A stretch of 37,504 nucleotides of DNA from Sheuella sp. (GTDB lineage Bacteria; Pseudomonadota; Gammaproteobacteria; Burkholderiales; Burkholderiaceae_B): NCBI GenBank assembly GCA_030650995.1, contig JAUSCY010000031.1:1-37504 (forward strand), given 5' to 3'. Under the pieces are notes generated by a model, which ran no database searches, was not told the DNA's origin, and was given only the letters and a program-made list of their open reading frames with translations. A program made the position numbers and the translations under genes. This document shows, piece after piece, positions 10,340 through 19,482 of this stretch; positions within the stretch are counted from its first letter, which is position 1, and each line of letters starts with the position of its first letter.

Positions 10340-11838
10340 TGGCAAGCGAGATGGCTTCTTTATCTACTCCCTGGCTGACCCTGTCGATCTTTGTACCGAT
10401 CGTATGTGGTCTGATCGTGCTGGCCTTTGGTCGTGATGATCGTGCAGCGCTGACGCGTTACCTCGCTTTGATTGGTGCGTTGATCAGTTTCTTTGTCACG
10501 ATTCCTCTCTATACAGGTTTTGACAATACAACTGCAGCAATGCAATTTGTAGAAAAAGCCAGCTGGATTCAGGCCTTTGCTGTGAATTACCATCTCGGTG
10601 TGGATGGTATCTCCCTCTGGTTCGTTCTCCTGACTGGATTCGTCACGGTCATCGTGGTGTTGGCTGGCTTTGAAGTGATCAAAAGTCGTATCGCCCAGTA
10701 CATGGCCGCGTTCCTGATTCTCTCAGGACTGATGGTCGGTGTGTTTGTAGCGCTGGACGGCTTGCTGTTCTATGTGTTTTTCGAGGCGACTCTCATCCCT
10801 ATGTACATCATTGTGGGTGTCTGGGGCGGTCCTAACCGTGTGTATGCGGCCTTTAAGTTTTTTCTGTATACGCTGATGGGTTCGTTGCTCACGCTGGTAG
10901 CATTTATTTATCTTTGGAATGTTTCGGGTGGCTCCTTTGATATCCTCACCTGGCATACATTGCCACTTGATTACACGCCACAGGTTCTGATTTTCCTGGC
11001 GTTCCTTGCAGCCTTTGCGGTCAAAGTTCCAATGTGGCCAGTTCACACCTGGTTGCCAGATGCCCACGTCGAAGCACCTACAGGTGGCTCGGTTGTACTG
11101 GCTGCAATCATGTTGAAACTCGGTGCGTATGGTTTCATTCGTTTGTCCTTGCCAATCGCACCGGATGCCTCGGCGGGTTTGTCGACATTGATGATTACTC
11201 TGTCACTGATCGCCGTGATCTATATCGGTCTCGTTGCTATCGTGCAGGAGGACATGAAAAAAGTTGTCGCTTATTCTTCCATTGCTCACATGGGTTTTGT
11301 GACGCTGGGCTTATTTATTTTCAACACCTCTGGTGTTGAAGGCGCGATTGTGCAGATGGTTTCGCACGGTGTGGTTTCAGCAGCGATGTTCTTGTGTATT
11401 GGCGTACTGTACGACCGCATGCACACCCGCCAGATTGTTGACTACGGTGGCGTCATCAATACGATGCCCCGGTTTGTGACCTTCTTTGTATTGTTTTCAA
11501 TGGCCAATGCAGGTTTGCCAGCGACGAGTGGTTTTGTCGGTGAATTCATGGTCATCATGGGTGCTGTCGAATACAACTTCTGGATCGGTCTGCTGGCTGC
11601 GACTGCGCTGATTCTGGGGGCGTCCTACTCACTCTGGATGGTCAAACGCGTCGCCTTTGGTGATATCGCGAATGATCATGTCCGTGATCTGCAGGACTTG
11701 TCCAGTCGTGAATTCCTGATGCTTAGTATCATGGCGATTGCCGTGATTTACATGGGCGTTCATCCGAAGCCCTTCACTGACGTGATGCACACCTCGGTTC
11801 AGGCCTTGTTGCAACACATCTCTCAATCCAAACTGTAA
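10339..11838 (+). CDS. nuoM: NADH-quinone oxidoreductase subunit M
   Basis: NuoM (ND4-type) is the middle antiporter-like subunit of the complex I membrane arm. The 499-residue product has about 14 hydrophobic segments. Conserved sites include [19 protein letters not shown] (glutamate of the channel), [19 protein letters not shown] and [20 protein letters not shown]. Length and motif order match the family. It shares one base with the nuoL stop and precedes nuoN by eight bases. Confidence 0.97.
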   Translation: MASEMASLSTPWLTLSIFVPIVCGLIVLAFGRDDRAALTRYLALIGALISFFVTIPLYTGFDNTTAAMQFVEKASWIQAFAVNYHLGVDGISLWFVLLTGFVTVIVVLAGFEVIKSRIAQYMAAFLILSGLMVGVFVALDGLLFYVFFEATLIPMYIIVGVWGGPNRVYAAFKFFLYTLMGSLLTLVAFIYLWNVSGGSFDILTWHTLPLDYTPQVLIFLAFLAAFAVKVPMWPVHTWLPDAHVEAPTGGSVVLAAIMLKLGAYGFIRLSLPIAPDASAGLSTLMITLSLIAVIYIGLVAIVQEDMKKVVAYSSIAHMGFVTLGLFIFNTSGVEGAIVQMVSHGVVSAAMFLCIGVLYDRMHTRQIVDYGGVINTMPRFVTFFVLFSMANAGLPATSGFVGEFMVIMGAVEYNFWIGLLAATALILGASYSLWMVKRVAFGDIANDHVRDLQDLSSREFLMLSIMAIAVIYMGVHPKPFTDVMHTSVQALLQHISQSKL

Positions 11839-11846
11839 GCCACGCC

Positions 11847-13334
11847 ATGATGCAATCCCAATTTGATTTCGCTCTGGCTGCACCAGAAATTGCTTTGCTG
11901 TTGCTGGGCACGCTGATCCTTATTCTCGACGCCCTGAGCAGCGCTCCTCGCCGTACGCTCGCCTATGGGTTGTCGCTCGCGACCCTAGCTGTACTCACCG
12001 TGTTATCTTCAGCGCAGCTGATTGTTGGCATGTATGGTGATTCTTTCTTTGGCTTATATGTGGCGGATCCACTGTCGCATTTGCTCAAGATTGCCTCTTA
12101 CCTTTCAGTCGCATTAACGCTGATTTACGGTCGAGAATATATCCAGACACGCGACATGCTGCGTGGCGGCGAGTTCTACGTGCTGGTGCTGTTTGCCCTG
12201 CTGGGGCAGATGGTGATGATTTCAGCGGGTAACTTCATCACGATTTATCTCGGTCTTGAATTGATGTCACTGGCCATCTATGCGCTGGTCGCGATACGCC
12301 GTGACCATGTTGTATCGACTGAGGCGGCAATGAAGTATTTTGTCCTGGGTTCATTGGCCTCGGGCTTTTTACTCTACGGCATGTCGATGATGTACGGTGC
12401 CACAGGCAGTCTGGATTTACGTTCTATTGCTGATGCGGTTTCTTCAGGACAGATTGATTATCTGCCGCTGACATTTGGTTTGGTATTTCTGGTAGCTGGC
12501 CTGGCTTTTAAACTGGGTGCGGTACCGTTCCATATGTGGGTGCCGGATGTCTATCAGGGCGCTCCTACTGCGGTGACGCTGGTGTTAGGTGCTGCGCCTA
12601 AACTGGCAGCTTTTGCGATTACGCTCAAAATCCTCGTTGTTGCCTTAGGTGATCTGGCCGCAGACTGGCAACCGATGCTGATGATTCTGGCTATCCTGTC
12701 GCTTGCGATCGGTAACCTGACTGCCATCATGCAAACCAACTTCAAGCGCATGCTGGCCTATTCGACGATTTCGCATATCGGCTTTGTGTTGCTTGGTTTG
12801 ATGTCTGGTTCGATTGACAGTGACCTAGCTGCCGATTCCTCAGCATACGGTTCAGCTTTGTTTTACATTCTGACCTATGTGCTGACTACATTAGCATCGT
12901 TCGGGTTGATCATGCTGATGTCGCGCGAAGGTTTCGAATGTGAAAACATTGATGATCTCAAGGGACTGAACAAACGCAGCCCATGGATGGCAGCGATGCT
13001 GCTGGTGCTGATGTGCTCGCTCGCAGGCTTACCCCCACTGGTTGGCTTTGATGCCAAGCTGTTGATTTTGCAGGCCTTATTGCAGTCTGATCATTTGTGG
13101 CTGGCTATTGTAGCCGTGCTGTTCTCGCTGATCGGTGCTTTCTACTACCTGCGCGTGATTAAGGTTGCTTATTTCGATGAGCCCGCCGAAAACGTAGCGC
13201 CTTTACCTAAAGTTTGTTTTATTCCACGCGCGATCATGATCGTCAATGGTGGACTGGTATTGGTATTAGGTTTGCTCCCGGGTGGTCTGATGACACTTTG
13301 CCTGCAGACCATGCGTGCGACCCTGGCTTTGTGA
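11847..13334 (+). CDS. nuoN: NADH-quinone oxidoreductase subunit N
   Basis: NuoN (ND2-type) is the antiporter-like subunit closest to the quinone arm. The 495-residue product contains [19 protein letters not shown] with the conserved glutamate, [19 protein letters not shown] and [20 protein letters not shown]. Adjacent ATG codons at 11847 and 11850 make the first residue uncertain by one position. It is the last canonical complex I gene; a DUF2818 gene follows after 28 bases on the same strand and may be cotranscribed. Confidence 0.97.
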   Translation: MMQSQFDFALAAPEIALLLLGTLILILDALSSAPRRTLAYGLSLATLAVLTVLSSAQLIVGMYGDSFFGLYVADPLSHLLKIASYLSVALTLIYGREYIQTRDMLRGGEFYVLVLFALLGQMVMISAGNFITIYLGLELMSLAIYALVAIRRDHVVSTEAAMKYFVLGSLASGFLLYGMSMMYGATGSLDLRSIADAVSSGQIDYLPLTFGLVFLVAGLAFKLGAVPFHMWVPDVYQGAPTAVTLVLGAAPKLAAFAITLKILVVALGDLAADWQPMLMILAILSLAIGNLTAIMQTNFKRMLAYSTISHIGFVLLGLMSGSIDSDLAADSSAYGSALFYILTYVLTTLASFGLIMLMSREGFECENIDDLKGLNKRSPWMAAMLLVLMCSLAGLPPLVGFDAKLLILQALLQSDHLWLAIVAVLFSLIGAFYYLRVIKVAYFDEPAENVAPLPKVCFIPRAIMIVNGGLVLVLGLLPGGLMTLCLQTMRATLAL

Positions 13335-13362
13335 TTCAGATGAATAGTCTGGTTCTCTACGT

Positions 13363-13710
13363 ATGAATCAAACTGTCGCTATCTGGCTGTTAATTGCTAT
13401 AGCTTTGATAGCGGCAAATCTGCCTTTTATCAATGAGCGCTTGTTTGGTTTAATACCTTTGGGTTGGGTTAGGTCTGACACGACAGATTCTGGCACAGCT
13501 CAATTAGTCCAGAAAGATAAGTCTTTCTGGCTCAGATTGGTTGAGCTGCTCGTGTTGTACGGACTGGTTGGCCTACTCGGCTATCTGTTCGAGAGCACGA
13601 TCGGTAATCCATTTAAGCAGCGCTGGGAATTTTATGCCATCACGTTCAGCCTGTTTGTCGTGCTGGCATTCCCGGGCTTTGTGGTGCGCTATTTGATGCG
13701 CCGCAGTTAA
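13363..13710 (+). CDS. DUF2818 family small membrane protein
   Basis: This 115-residue protein has no assigned function. It resembles the DUF2818 family, which I recall as commonly following nuoN in Burkholderiales. By eye there are three hydrophobic segments: residues 5-25, about 60-77 (LVLYGLVGLLGYLF) and about 94-112 (ITFSLFVVLAFPGFVV). The region between the first two is polar and contains a serine/threonine-rich stretch. The short gap after nuoN and shared orientation suggest it belongs to the nuo transcript, so a role in complex I assembly or stability is possible but unproven. Its stop codon lies inside the first copy of a 17-base tandem repeat. Confidence 0.8.
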   Translation: MNQTVAIWLLIAIALIAANLPFINERLFGLIPLGWVRSDTTDSGTAQLVQKDKSFWLRLVELLVLYGLVGLLGYLFESTIGNPFKQRWEFYAITFSLFVVLAFPGFVVRYLMRRS

Positions 13711-13752
13711 AATCGACTCGCAGTTAAAGTTGACTCGCAGTTAAAGTCGACT
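13702..13752. repeat. Three tandem copies of a 17-base unit
   Basis: Three adjacent 17-base units of the form CGCAGTTAAARTYGACT occupy 13702-13718, 13719-13735 and 13736-13752, differing at one or two positions. The first copy contains the last two codons and stop of the DUF2818 gene; the other two fill the gap before the convergent serB. The pattern suggests duplication of a gene end by replication slippage. Confidence 0.9.
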
Positions 13753-13757
13753 TTAAC
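13740..13757. terminator. Perfect 18-base palindrome between convergent genes
   Basis: GTTAAAGTCGACTTTAAC is perfectly self-complementary and lies between the DUF2818 and serB stop codons. Its position suits a shared transcription end for the nuo operon and serB. No clear uridine tract follows on either strand and there is no central loop, so it is not a textbook intrinsic terminator. It overlaps the third 17-base repeat. Confidence 0.4.
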
Positions 13758-13764
13758 CAAGCGA

Positions 13765-14619
13765 CTACTCAAACCAATTCAGCACACCATCCAGACTTGC
13801 GACATTCAGGGCGTATTTGGCCTGAGCCTGCACGATTGGTTTAGCTCTATAGGCCACTGAATATCCTGCATTCGACAGCATTTTCAGATCGTTCGCGCCA
13901 TCACCAATAGCGATGATCTGATGGGGTTCAGCACCGTGTTTGGCAGCAAAGGCACGGAGTGTATCGGCTTTGCCTTGTGCGTCCAGGATTCGACCCTGAA
14001 CAACTCCTGTCAATAATCCGTTTTCCTGAGCCAGTACATTTGCGTGCGCCTCAGTCAGGTTCAAGCGGGCTTTCAGCTTCTCCGTAAAGAAAGTGAAGCC
14101 TCCCGATACGAGGAGCACCTTGAGGCCTGATTGCAGCGCTGTGCTAACTAACTTCTCGGCACCAGCATTGAGTTGGAGCTTTTGTTCGTAGACGGACTGC
14201 AACACATCAACTGGCAGACCTTTCAAAAAAGCGACACGCTTGATCAGGCTTTCGGAAAAGTCTTTAATTTCGCCACGCATGGCGGCCTCGGTAATGGAGG
14301 CGACTTGTTCTTTAACACCACCAAAGGCTGCGATTTCGTCTATGCACTCGATATTGATGAGGGTGGAGTCCATGTCCATCGCGAGTACTTTGCAGTCGGA
14401 AAATTTTCTGCCCGCCGGTACATACGCACAATCTGCATGAGTACGGGCTCCCCATGCCTGAACTTCACCACGAATATCTTTATCCTCGCTCACTCCATGC
14501 AAACGTACAGCTGACGTTCCCAGTCGTTTAACGCCGTCTGCCTCAGCAATCGCAGCGATTTGCTCAATCATTTCACCTGATAAGGCTGGAGTCTGGACAA
14601 TGAGATTGGAGGTGGTCAT
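13765..14619 (-). CDS. serB: Phosphoserine phosphatase
   Basis: SerB hydrolyses O-phosphoserine to serine, the last step of the phosphorylated serine pathway, in the cytoplasm. The 284-residue product is a HAD-family enzyme. It has the nucleophile motif MDMDSTLINIECIDEIA with Asp81 and Asp83, motif II in VSGGFTFF (Ser172), and motif IV AIGDGANDLKM (Asp230 and Asp234). About 70 residues precede the HAD domain and resemble the short N-terminal regulatory region of this SerB type. It is transcribed toward the nuo operon and lies downstream of mfd on the same strand, about 100 bases away. I see no strong ribosome binding site before ATG 14619. Confidence 0.95.
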   Translation of the reverse strand: MTTSNLIVQTPALSGEMIEQIAAIAEADGVKRLGTSAVRLHGVSEDKDIRGEVQAWGARTHADCAYVPAGRKFSDCKVLAMDMDSTLINIECIDEIAAFGGVKEQVASITEAAMRGEIKDFSESLIKRVAFLKGLPVDVLQSVYEQKLQLNAGAEKLVSTALQSGLKVLLVSGGFTFFTEKLKARLNLTEAHANVLAQENGLLTGVVQGRILDAQGKADTLRAFAAKHGAEPHQIIAIGDGANDLKMLSNAGYSVAYRAKPIVQAQAKYALNVASLDGVLNWFE

Positions 14620-14665
14620 GATTGAGTATGAGATGATTAAGGAGAAAAGAATTGAAGTGCGGAGC

Positions 14666-14701
14666 CGCGAATATTAGGAAACGCGCGAATATTAGGAAAC
14701 G
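14666..14701. repeat. Perfect 18-base tandem duplication between mfd and serB
   Basis: CGCGAATATTAGGAAACG occurs twice, head to tail, at 14666-14683 and 14684-14701. It lies in the roughly 100-base gap after the mfd stop and before the serB start. On the minus strand each copy contains TAATAT, similar to a -10 element, so the duplication might create two start points for serB. That is inference. Confidence 0.95.
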
Positions 14702-14719
14702 TTGATTAAAACAAAACCA

Positions 14720-17700
14720 TCATACGATCGCACGTAAAAGTTTACGGACTTCATCTGCTCTAACGGTGACATCAGGAATATTAATCTCTGCGCGTAATTT
14801 GTCCTGCCCTGCGAATCGGATATGTTTCTGTTTTTGCACGAGTTCAATGAGTTTTAAAGGATCAATAGTCGTATTTTGCTTGAAATGCAGCAGAATCTGA
14901 CCTTCGCTGGCATCGATTTTCTGGATGCCCAAAGGCAGGCCTTGTAAACGTAATTTATGCGTTGCAATCAATGTTTTAGCGGCGTCAGGCAGTTTGCCAA
15001 AACGATCGATCAGCTCTTCTTGAATCATGATGAGACCATCTTCATCGGTTGTGTTTGACAGACGTTTATACAAAGACAGCCTGGCATAGACATCACCGCA
15101 ATAATCAGAGGGCAGCAGAGCGGGAGCGTGGAGGTTGACCTCACAGCCTGCGCTGAATGGTGCATCCAGATCGGGTTCGACTCCGGCTTTCAAGGCGCGG
15201 ACTGCTTCATTGAGCATGTCGTTATACATCGAGAAACCGATTTCCTGAATATTGCCGGACTGCGATTCGCCCAATACCTCTCCGGTGCCCCGGATCTCCA
15301 GGTCGTGCATGGCGAGGAAAAATCCGGAGCCTAGCTCTTCCATCGCCTGGATTGCCTCCAGTCGTTTTTTGGCGTTCTTGGTGATCGCATCCTCACCGGG
15401 AGTCATCAGATAGGCGTAAGCCTGATGGTGCGAGCGCCCAACACGACCCCGCAACTGATGGAGCTGTGCCAGTCCAAAGCGATCAGCGCGGTGGATGATG
15501 ATGGTATTGGCAGTCGATACATCAATGCCCGTTTCGATAATCGTCGTACACAATAAAACGTTGAATTTCTGCTGGTAAAAGCCTTTCATGACCCGCTCGA
15601 GGTCGCGTTCACCCATCTGTCCGTGGGCCACAGCAATACGGGCCTCGGGAACGAGCTCTTCGAGCCTGGCGCGGCGGTTATGGATGGTGTCGACTTCGTT
15701 GTGCAGGAAGTATGCCTGCCCACCCCGCTTGAGCTCTCGCAGCAGGGCCTCGCGGATGGTGCTGTTGTCCTCACGCCTGACAAAAGTTTTGATGGCGAGG
15801 CGTTTTTGAGGTGCGGTAGCAATGACTGAAAAATCCCGGATGCCTTCCAGCGACATCCCGAGCGTACGAGGTATCGGCGTGGCGGTCAGGGTCAGTACAT
15901 CGACCTCGGCGCGCATGGCCTTGAGCGCTTCTTTCTGGCGCACCCCAAAACGGTGTTCCTCATCAATGACCACTAGGCCCAGGCGTTTGAATTGCACATC
16001 CTTGGACAGAATTTTGTGCGTACCGATCACAATATCGATCGTGCCGTCATTGATACCAGCGATCGCTGCGGTGATTTCTTTTGCCGAACGAAAGCGCGAG
16101 AGCTCAACAACTTTGACTGGCCAGTCTGCAAAACGATCAGAAAATGTTTGTGCGTGCTGTTCAGCCAACAAGGTGGTTGGACATAGCAATGCGACTTGCT
16201 TGCCGTTAGCGATCGCGAGAAATGCCGCGCGAAGTGCGACCTCGGTTTTACCAAAGCCGACATCGCCACAGACGAGTCGGTCCATCGGACGACCGGAGGT
16301 CATATCCTCAATCACACACTGAATCGCCGCTGCCTGATCCGCCGTCTCGTCAAAGCCAAAGCCTTCGGCAAACAACTCGTAATCACCAAGTGGAAGTTTG
16401 AATGCAAAACCTTCTCGTGCGGCACGTTTAGCGTAGAGGTCGAGCAATTCCGCTGCGGTATCGCGGACTTGTTGTGCAGCTTTTTTACGTGCTTTTTCCC
16501 ACTGACCGGAACCGAGTAAATGCAATGGTGCCGAGTCCGGATCAGTACCGCTGTAGCGTGCGATGACGTGCAGTTGAGATACCGGGACATAGAGCGTGGT
16601 CTTATTGCCGTATTCAAGATAGAGAAACTCCATCTCGCCTTCACCCATGTCCATATTGACCAGACCATGGTAGCGACCAATGCCATGCTGAGCGTGAACG
16701 ACTGGGTCGCCTTCGCGCAACTCTGACAGATCACGCACCATCGCTTCGACGTTGCTTGCGCGCTCCTGATCACGTTTGCCGCGCCTGGCCGTGCCGCCAT
16801 GGCCAGGATAAAGATCATTTTCTGTGAGGAAAATCAGTCCCTGTGCAGGGATCTCAAAACCACTGCCAAGCGAGGCGACGGTGATCGCAAAACGTGCGTC
16901 GCTGTCAAGGAAAGTCGAGACTGATTCTGTCTGTGCATCGGGTGCAATGCCATGCTCAGCAAGCATCTGCACGATTGTTTCGCGCCGACCGTGCGAGTCA
17001 GCACACAGTACGACACGGGTGTTGATATCGGCTCGCGTAGTCGCGGAAGTTTTTGCCCGCACAACAGCATTTCTCGTATCGCGTTCAAGTACCAGACGCA
17101 GTTTTTGCAGAGGGTCTTCCGCACGGCGTGAGACACCTATATCGGGCGCACTGATGATATCCGCATGCGTAGTGTCAGCAGTGAGCGCAATACGCGGAAA
17201 GCTCTTGAGGTTTTCAAACAGGGACTCTGCTTGTAAAAACAAGGACGCTGGAGGCAGGACCGGACGTTCGCGATCGCTTTTCAGAAACTGATAGCGACTC
17301 GCGGTATCCTGGGTAAAGCGGCGCATCGCATCATCAATATCACCGAGCGTGACAACCAGGCTATCGGCTGGCAAATAGTCAAATAGCGTCGCGGTATTTT
17401 CAAAGAACAGCGGCAGATAATATTCAATGCCTGCAAACGCAATGCCATGACCCATGTCTTTATAGGGTAGGGCGCGTGAGGGATCACCTTCAAATATTTC
17501 GCGAAACTGTGCGCGAAAGTGATTGCGTGCAGTCTCGTCCATCGGGAATTCGCGACCAGGCAAAAGCTGCACAGAACCGACAGGGTAGAGACTACGCTGC
17601 GTATCAATATCAAAGGCGCGGATCGATTCGATTTCATCATCAAACAAATCGATACGGTAAGGGACAACCGAACCCATTGGAAACAAATCAATCAGACTGC

Positions 17701-18211
17701 CACGGATACAAAATTCTCCAGGGGCAGTAACTTGCGAGACGTGAGCGTAGTTGGCCAGCGTCAGCTGGTTGCGCAAGGCCTGTTCATCGAGCTTGTCTTT
17801 TTGTTTGAATGAAAAGGTATAGGCAGCCAGAAAGCTTGGAGGGGCCAGTCGGTAGAGCGCCGTTGTAATCGGGACGGTCAATACATCGACATCATTCTGG
17901 CTGAGCGCGTGCAACGTGCGCAAACGCTCTGAAATCAGATCCTGGTGTGGCGAAAAACTGTCATAGGGCAATGTTTCCCAGTCGGGCAAAGGGCGAACTT
18001 TCAGCGCCGGGGCAAAAATCGGGATTTCATCCGAGAGGCGTTGAGCCTCCAGGGGCTCTGCGGTCAGAATAACCAGGGTTTTACCTGCGGCCTGCGCAAG
18101 CTGGGCGAGCAGCCAGGCATCTCCCGATCCGGGAGGACGTGGGTGAGCGAAGCGTAAACCGGGTTTTAGAGCCGCTAACAGAGTAGAAACAGTAGTTAAT
18201 GCAGCCGACAT
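14720..18211 (-). CDS. mfd: Transcription-repair coupling factor
   Basis: Mfd displaces RNA polymerase stalled at DNA damage and recruits UvrA for nucleotide excision repair. With the start at ATG 18211 (MSAALTTVSTLL) the product is 1163 residues, normal for the family. A GTG nine codons upstream is an alternative I consider less likely. The order is a UvrB-like N-terminal part, the RNA-polymerase-interacting CarD-like domain (EGDPVVHAQHGIGRYHGL), then the RecG-like translocase. The translocase has Walker A GDVGFGKTEVALRAAF near residue 650, DEEH near 750 and the TTIIETGIDVSTANTIII motif. A TRCF C-terminal domain closes it. It diverges from ispD across 60 bases. Confidence 0.97.
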   Translation of the reverse strand: MSAALTTVSTLLAALKPGLRFAHPRPPGSGDAWLLAQLAQAAGKTLVILTAEPLEAQRLSDEIPIFAPALKVRPLPDWETLPYDSFSPHQDLISERLRTLHALSQNDVDVLTVPITTALYRLAPPSFLAAYTFSFKQKDKLDEQALRNQLTLANYAHVSQVTAPGEFCIRGSLIDLFPMGSVVPYRIDLFDDEIESIRAFDIDTQRSLYPVGSVQLLPGREFPMDETARNHFRAQFREIFEGDPSRALPYKDMGHGIAFAGIEYYLPLFFENTATLFDYLPADSLVVTLGDIDDAMRRFTQDTASRYQFLKSDRERPVLPPASLFLQAESLFENLKSFPRIALTADTTHADIISAPDIGVSRRAEDPLQKLRLVLERDTRNAVVRAKTSATTRADINTRVVLCADSHGRRETIVQMLAEHGIAPDAQTESVSTFLDSDARFAITVASLGSGFEIPAQGLIFLTENDLYPGHGGTARRGKRDQERASNVEAMVRDLSELREGDPVVHAQHGIGRYHGLVNMDMGEGEMEFLYLEYGNKTTLYVPVSQLHVIARYSGTDPDSAPLHLLGSGQWEKARKKAAQQVRDTAAELLDLYAKRAAREGFAFKLPLGDYELFAEGFGFDETADQAAAIQCVIEDMTSGRPMDRLVCGDVGFGKTEVALRAAFLAIANGKQVALLCPTTLLAEQHAQTFSDRFADWPVKVVELSRFRSAKEITAAIAGINDGTIDIVIGTHKILSKDVQFKRLGLVVIDEEHRFGVRQKEALKAMRAEVDVLTLTATPIPRTLGMSLEGIRDFSVIATAPQKRLAIKTFVRREDNSTIREALLRELKRGGQAYFLHNEVDTIHNRRARLEELVPEARIAVAHGQMGERDLERVMKGFYQQKFNVLLCTTIIETGIDVSTANTIIIHRADRFGLAQLHQLRGRVGRSHHQAYAYLMTPGEDAITKNAKKRLEAIQAMEELGSGFFLAMHDLEIRGTGEVLGESQSGNIQEIGFSMYNDMLNEAVRALKAGVEPDLDAPFSAGCEVNLHAPALLPSDYCGDVYARLSLYKRLSNTTDEDGLIMIQEELIDRFGKLPDAAKTLIATHKLRLQGLPLGIQKIDASEGQILLHFKQNTTIDPLKLIELVQKQKHIRFAGQDKLRAEINIPDVTVRADEVRKLLRAIV

Positions 18212-18271
18212 GAAGGGAAAACCACCTGAATAAAACACCAGTTGAATCGTGCATTATAAAATCACCTGCAT

Positions 18272-18976
18272 ATGAACTCTTTTGATACCCCTTTTCGAAT
18301 CGTAGCGCTGGTCCCTGCAGCAGGAATTGGTGCGCGCGCCAGTGATGCCAGACCCGATCAGACCCCTAAGCAATACCGTCATATCGCTGGTCGTCCTATG
18401 CTTCTGCACGCCGTGCAGGCATTGCTGTCAGATCCGCGCATAGAGCAGGTACGCGTTGTTACAGCGCCACATGATCTGCTCGCGCAGGGGCTCCTGGCTG
18501 ACTTGCCCAGAACGCTATGCTGCCCTGTTGGGGGGGCGGAGCGTTCGGATACAGTTTTAAATGGACTGGAGCAGGCTGGGCTCGCCCGCCATGACTGGGT
18601 GCTGGTCCATGACGCTGCACGGCCCGGGCTGCCCAAAGAGGCGCTTGCTCGCCTGATTGATGCGTGCCTGGAAAATGGCGTAGGAGGACTGCTGGCTATG
18701 CCTGTGGCCGACACCATCAAGTATGCCGATCAGACGGGGTGTGTTGACAGGACAGTTGACCGTGCGCATTTGTGGGCTGCACAAACCCCTCAGATGTTTC
18801 GCGTGGGATTATTGATCGATGCCCTGCGAAAAGCCAAACAAGCGGGACAATTACTGACCGACGAGGCGCAAGCAATGGAATTAGCGGGTTATCAGCCGTT
18901 ACTCGTACCAGGTTCTGGGCGTAATGCCAAAGTCACCTGGCCGGATGATTTTGAATGGGTGGGTTCCTGGTTATGA
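18272..18976 (+). CDS. ispD: 2-C-methyl-D-erythritol 4-phosphate cytidylyltransferase
   Basis: IspD transfers CMP from CTP to methylerythritol phosphate in the non-mevalonate isoprenoid pathway. The 234-residue product shows the nucleotide-binding N-terminus VPAAGIGAR, followed by [14 protein letters not shown] with the conserved lysine at about 33. It also has VLVHDAARP and a [11 protein letters not shown] stretch near the C-terminus. The start at ATG 18272 is preceded by TATAAAA about 15 bases upstream, which could be a -10 element. The stop overlaps the presumed ispF start (ATGA), so IspD and IspF are likely coupled; some bacteria fuse them. Confidence 0.96.
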   Translation: MNSFDTPFRIVALVPAAGIGARASDARPDQTPKQYRHIAGRPMLLHAVQALLSDPRIEQVRVVTAPHDLLAQGLLADLPRTLCCPVGGAERSDTVLNGLEQAGLARHDWVLVHDAARPGLPKEALARLIDACLENGVGGLLAMPVADTIKYADQTGCVDRTVDRAHLWAAQTPQMFRVGLLIDALRKAKQAGQLLTDEAQAMELAGYQPLLVPGSGRNAKVTWPDDFEWVGSWL

Positions 18977-19482
18977 GTCCTTTTTCAATGCGGATCGGGC
19001 AGGGCTTTGATGTGCATGCCTTAGTTGAGGGGCGTCCACTCGTGATCGGCGGGGTGAGGATTGCCCATACGCATGGGTTACTCGGTCATTCTGATGCAGA
19101 CGTATTGCTGCATGCTTTAACTGATGCACTGCTCGGTGCTGCAGGTCTAGGTGATATTGGCCGTCATTTTCCTGACACCGATGAGCAGTATCGCGCAGCT
19201 GATAGCCGGGTGTTGTTGCGTGTGGCCTACCAGCGCGTGCGTCAGGCCGGCTGGGGTGTTGTGAATATTGATGCAACGATCCATGCGCAGGCTCCGAAAA
19301 TCGGTCCGCACGTCAATGCCATGATTGCCAATATCTCTGACGATCTGGGGATTGAACCAGGTGTCATCAATATCAAGGCGAAGACCAATGAGGGGCTGGG
19401 ACATTTGGGCCGTAAAGAAGGGATCGCCGCTAATGTGGTGAGTCTGCTGGCTCGCCTCGATGCAGATAGCCCGGCAGCGTGA
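18973..19482 (+). CDS. ispF: 2-C-methyl-D-erythritol 2,4-cyclodiphosphate synthase
   Basis: IspF cyclises the CDP-methylerythritol phosphate product to the 2,4-cyclodiphosphate, the step after IspE in the same pathway as IspD. I chose ATG 18973, which overlaps the ispD stop by four bases and gives 169 residues. ATG 18988 would give 164, closer to E. coli. The zinc-binding residues are visible as Asp13 and His15 in GFDVH and His47 in [18 protein letters not shown]. The C-terminus has [22 protein letters not shown]. The last 53 bases overlap the end of the minus-strand sensor kinase gene. Confidence 0.96.
   Translation: MSPFSMRIGQGFDVHALVEGRPLVIGGVRIAHTHGLLGHSDADVLLHALTDALLGAAGLGDIGRHFPDTDEQYRAADSRVLLRVAYQRVRQAGWGVVNIDATIHAQAPKIGPHVNAMIANISDDLGIEPGVINIKAKTNEGLGHLGRKEGIAANVVSLLARLDADSPAA

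Noticed and set aside
13702..13752. CRISPR-like repeat array
   Set aside because: The units are directly adjacent with no spacers and no cas gene is present; they are simple tandem repeats.
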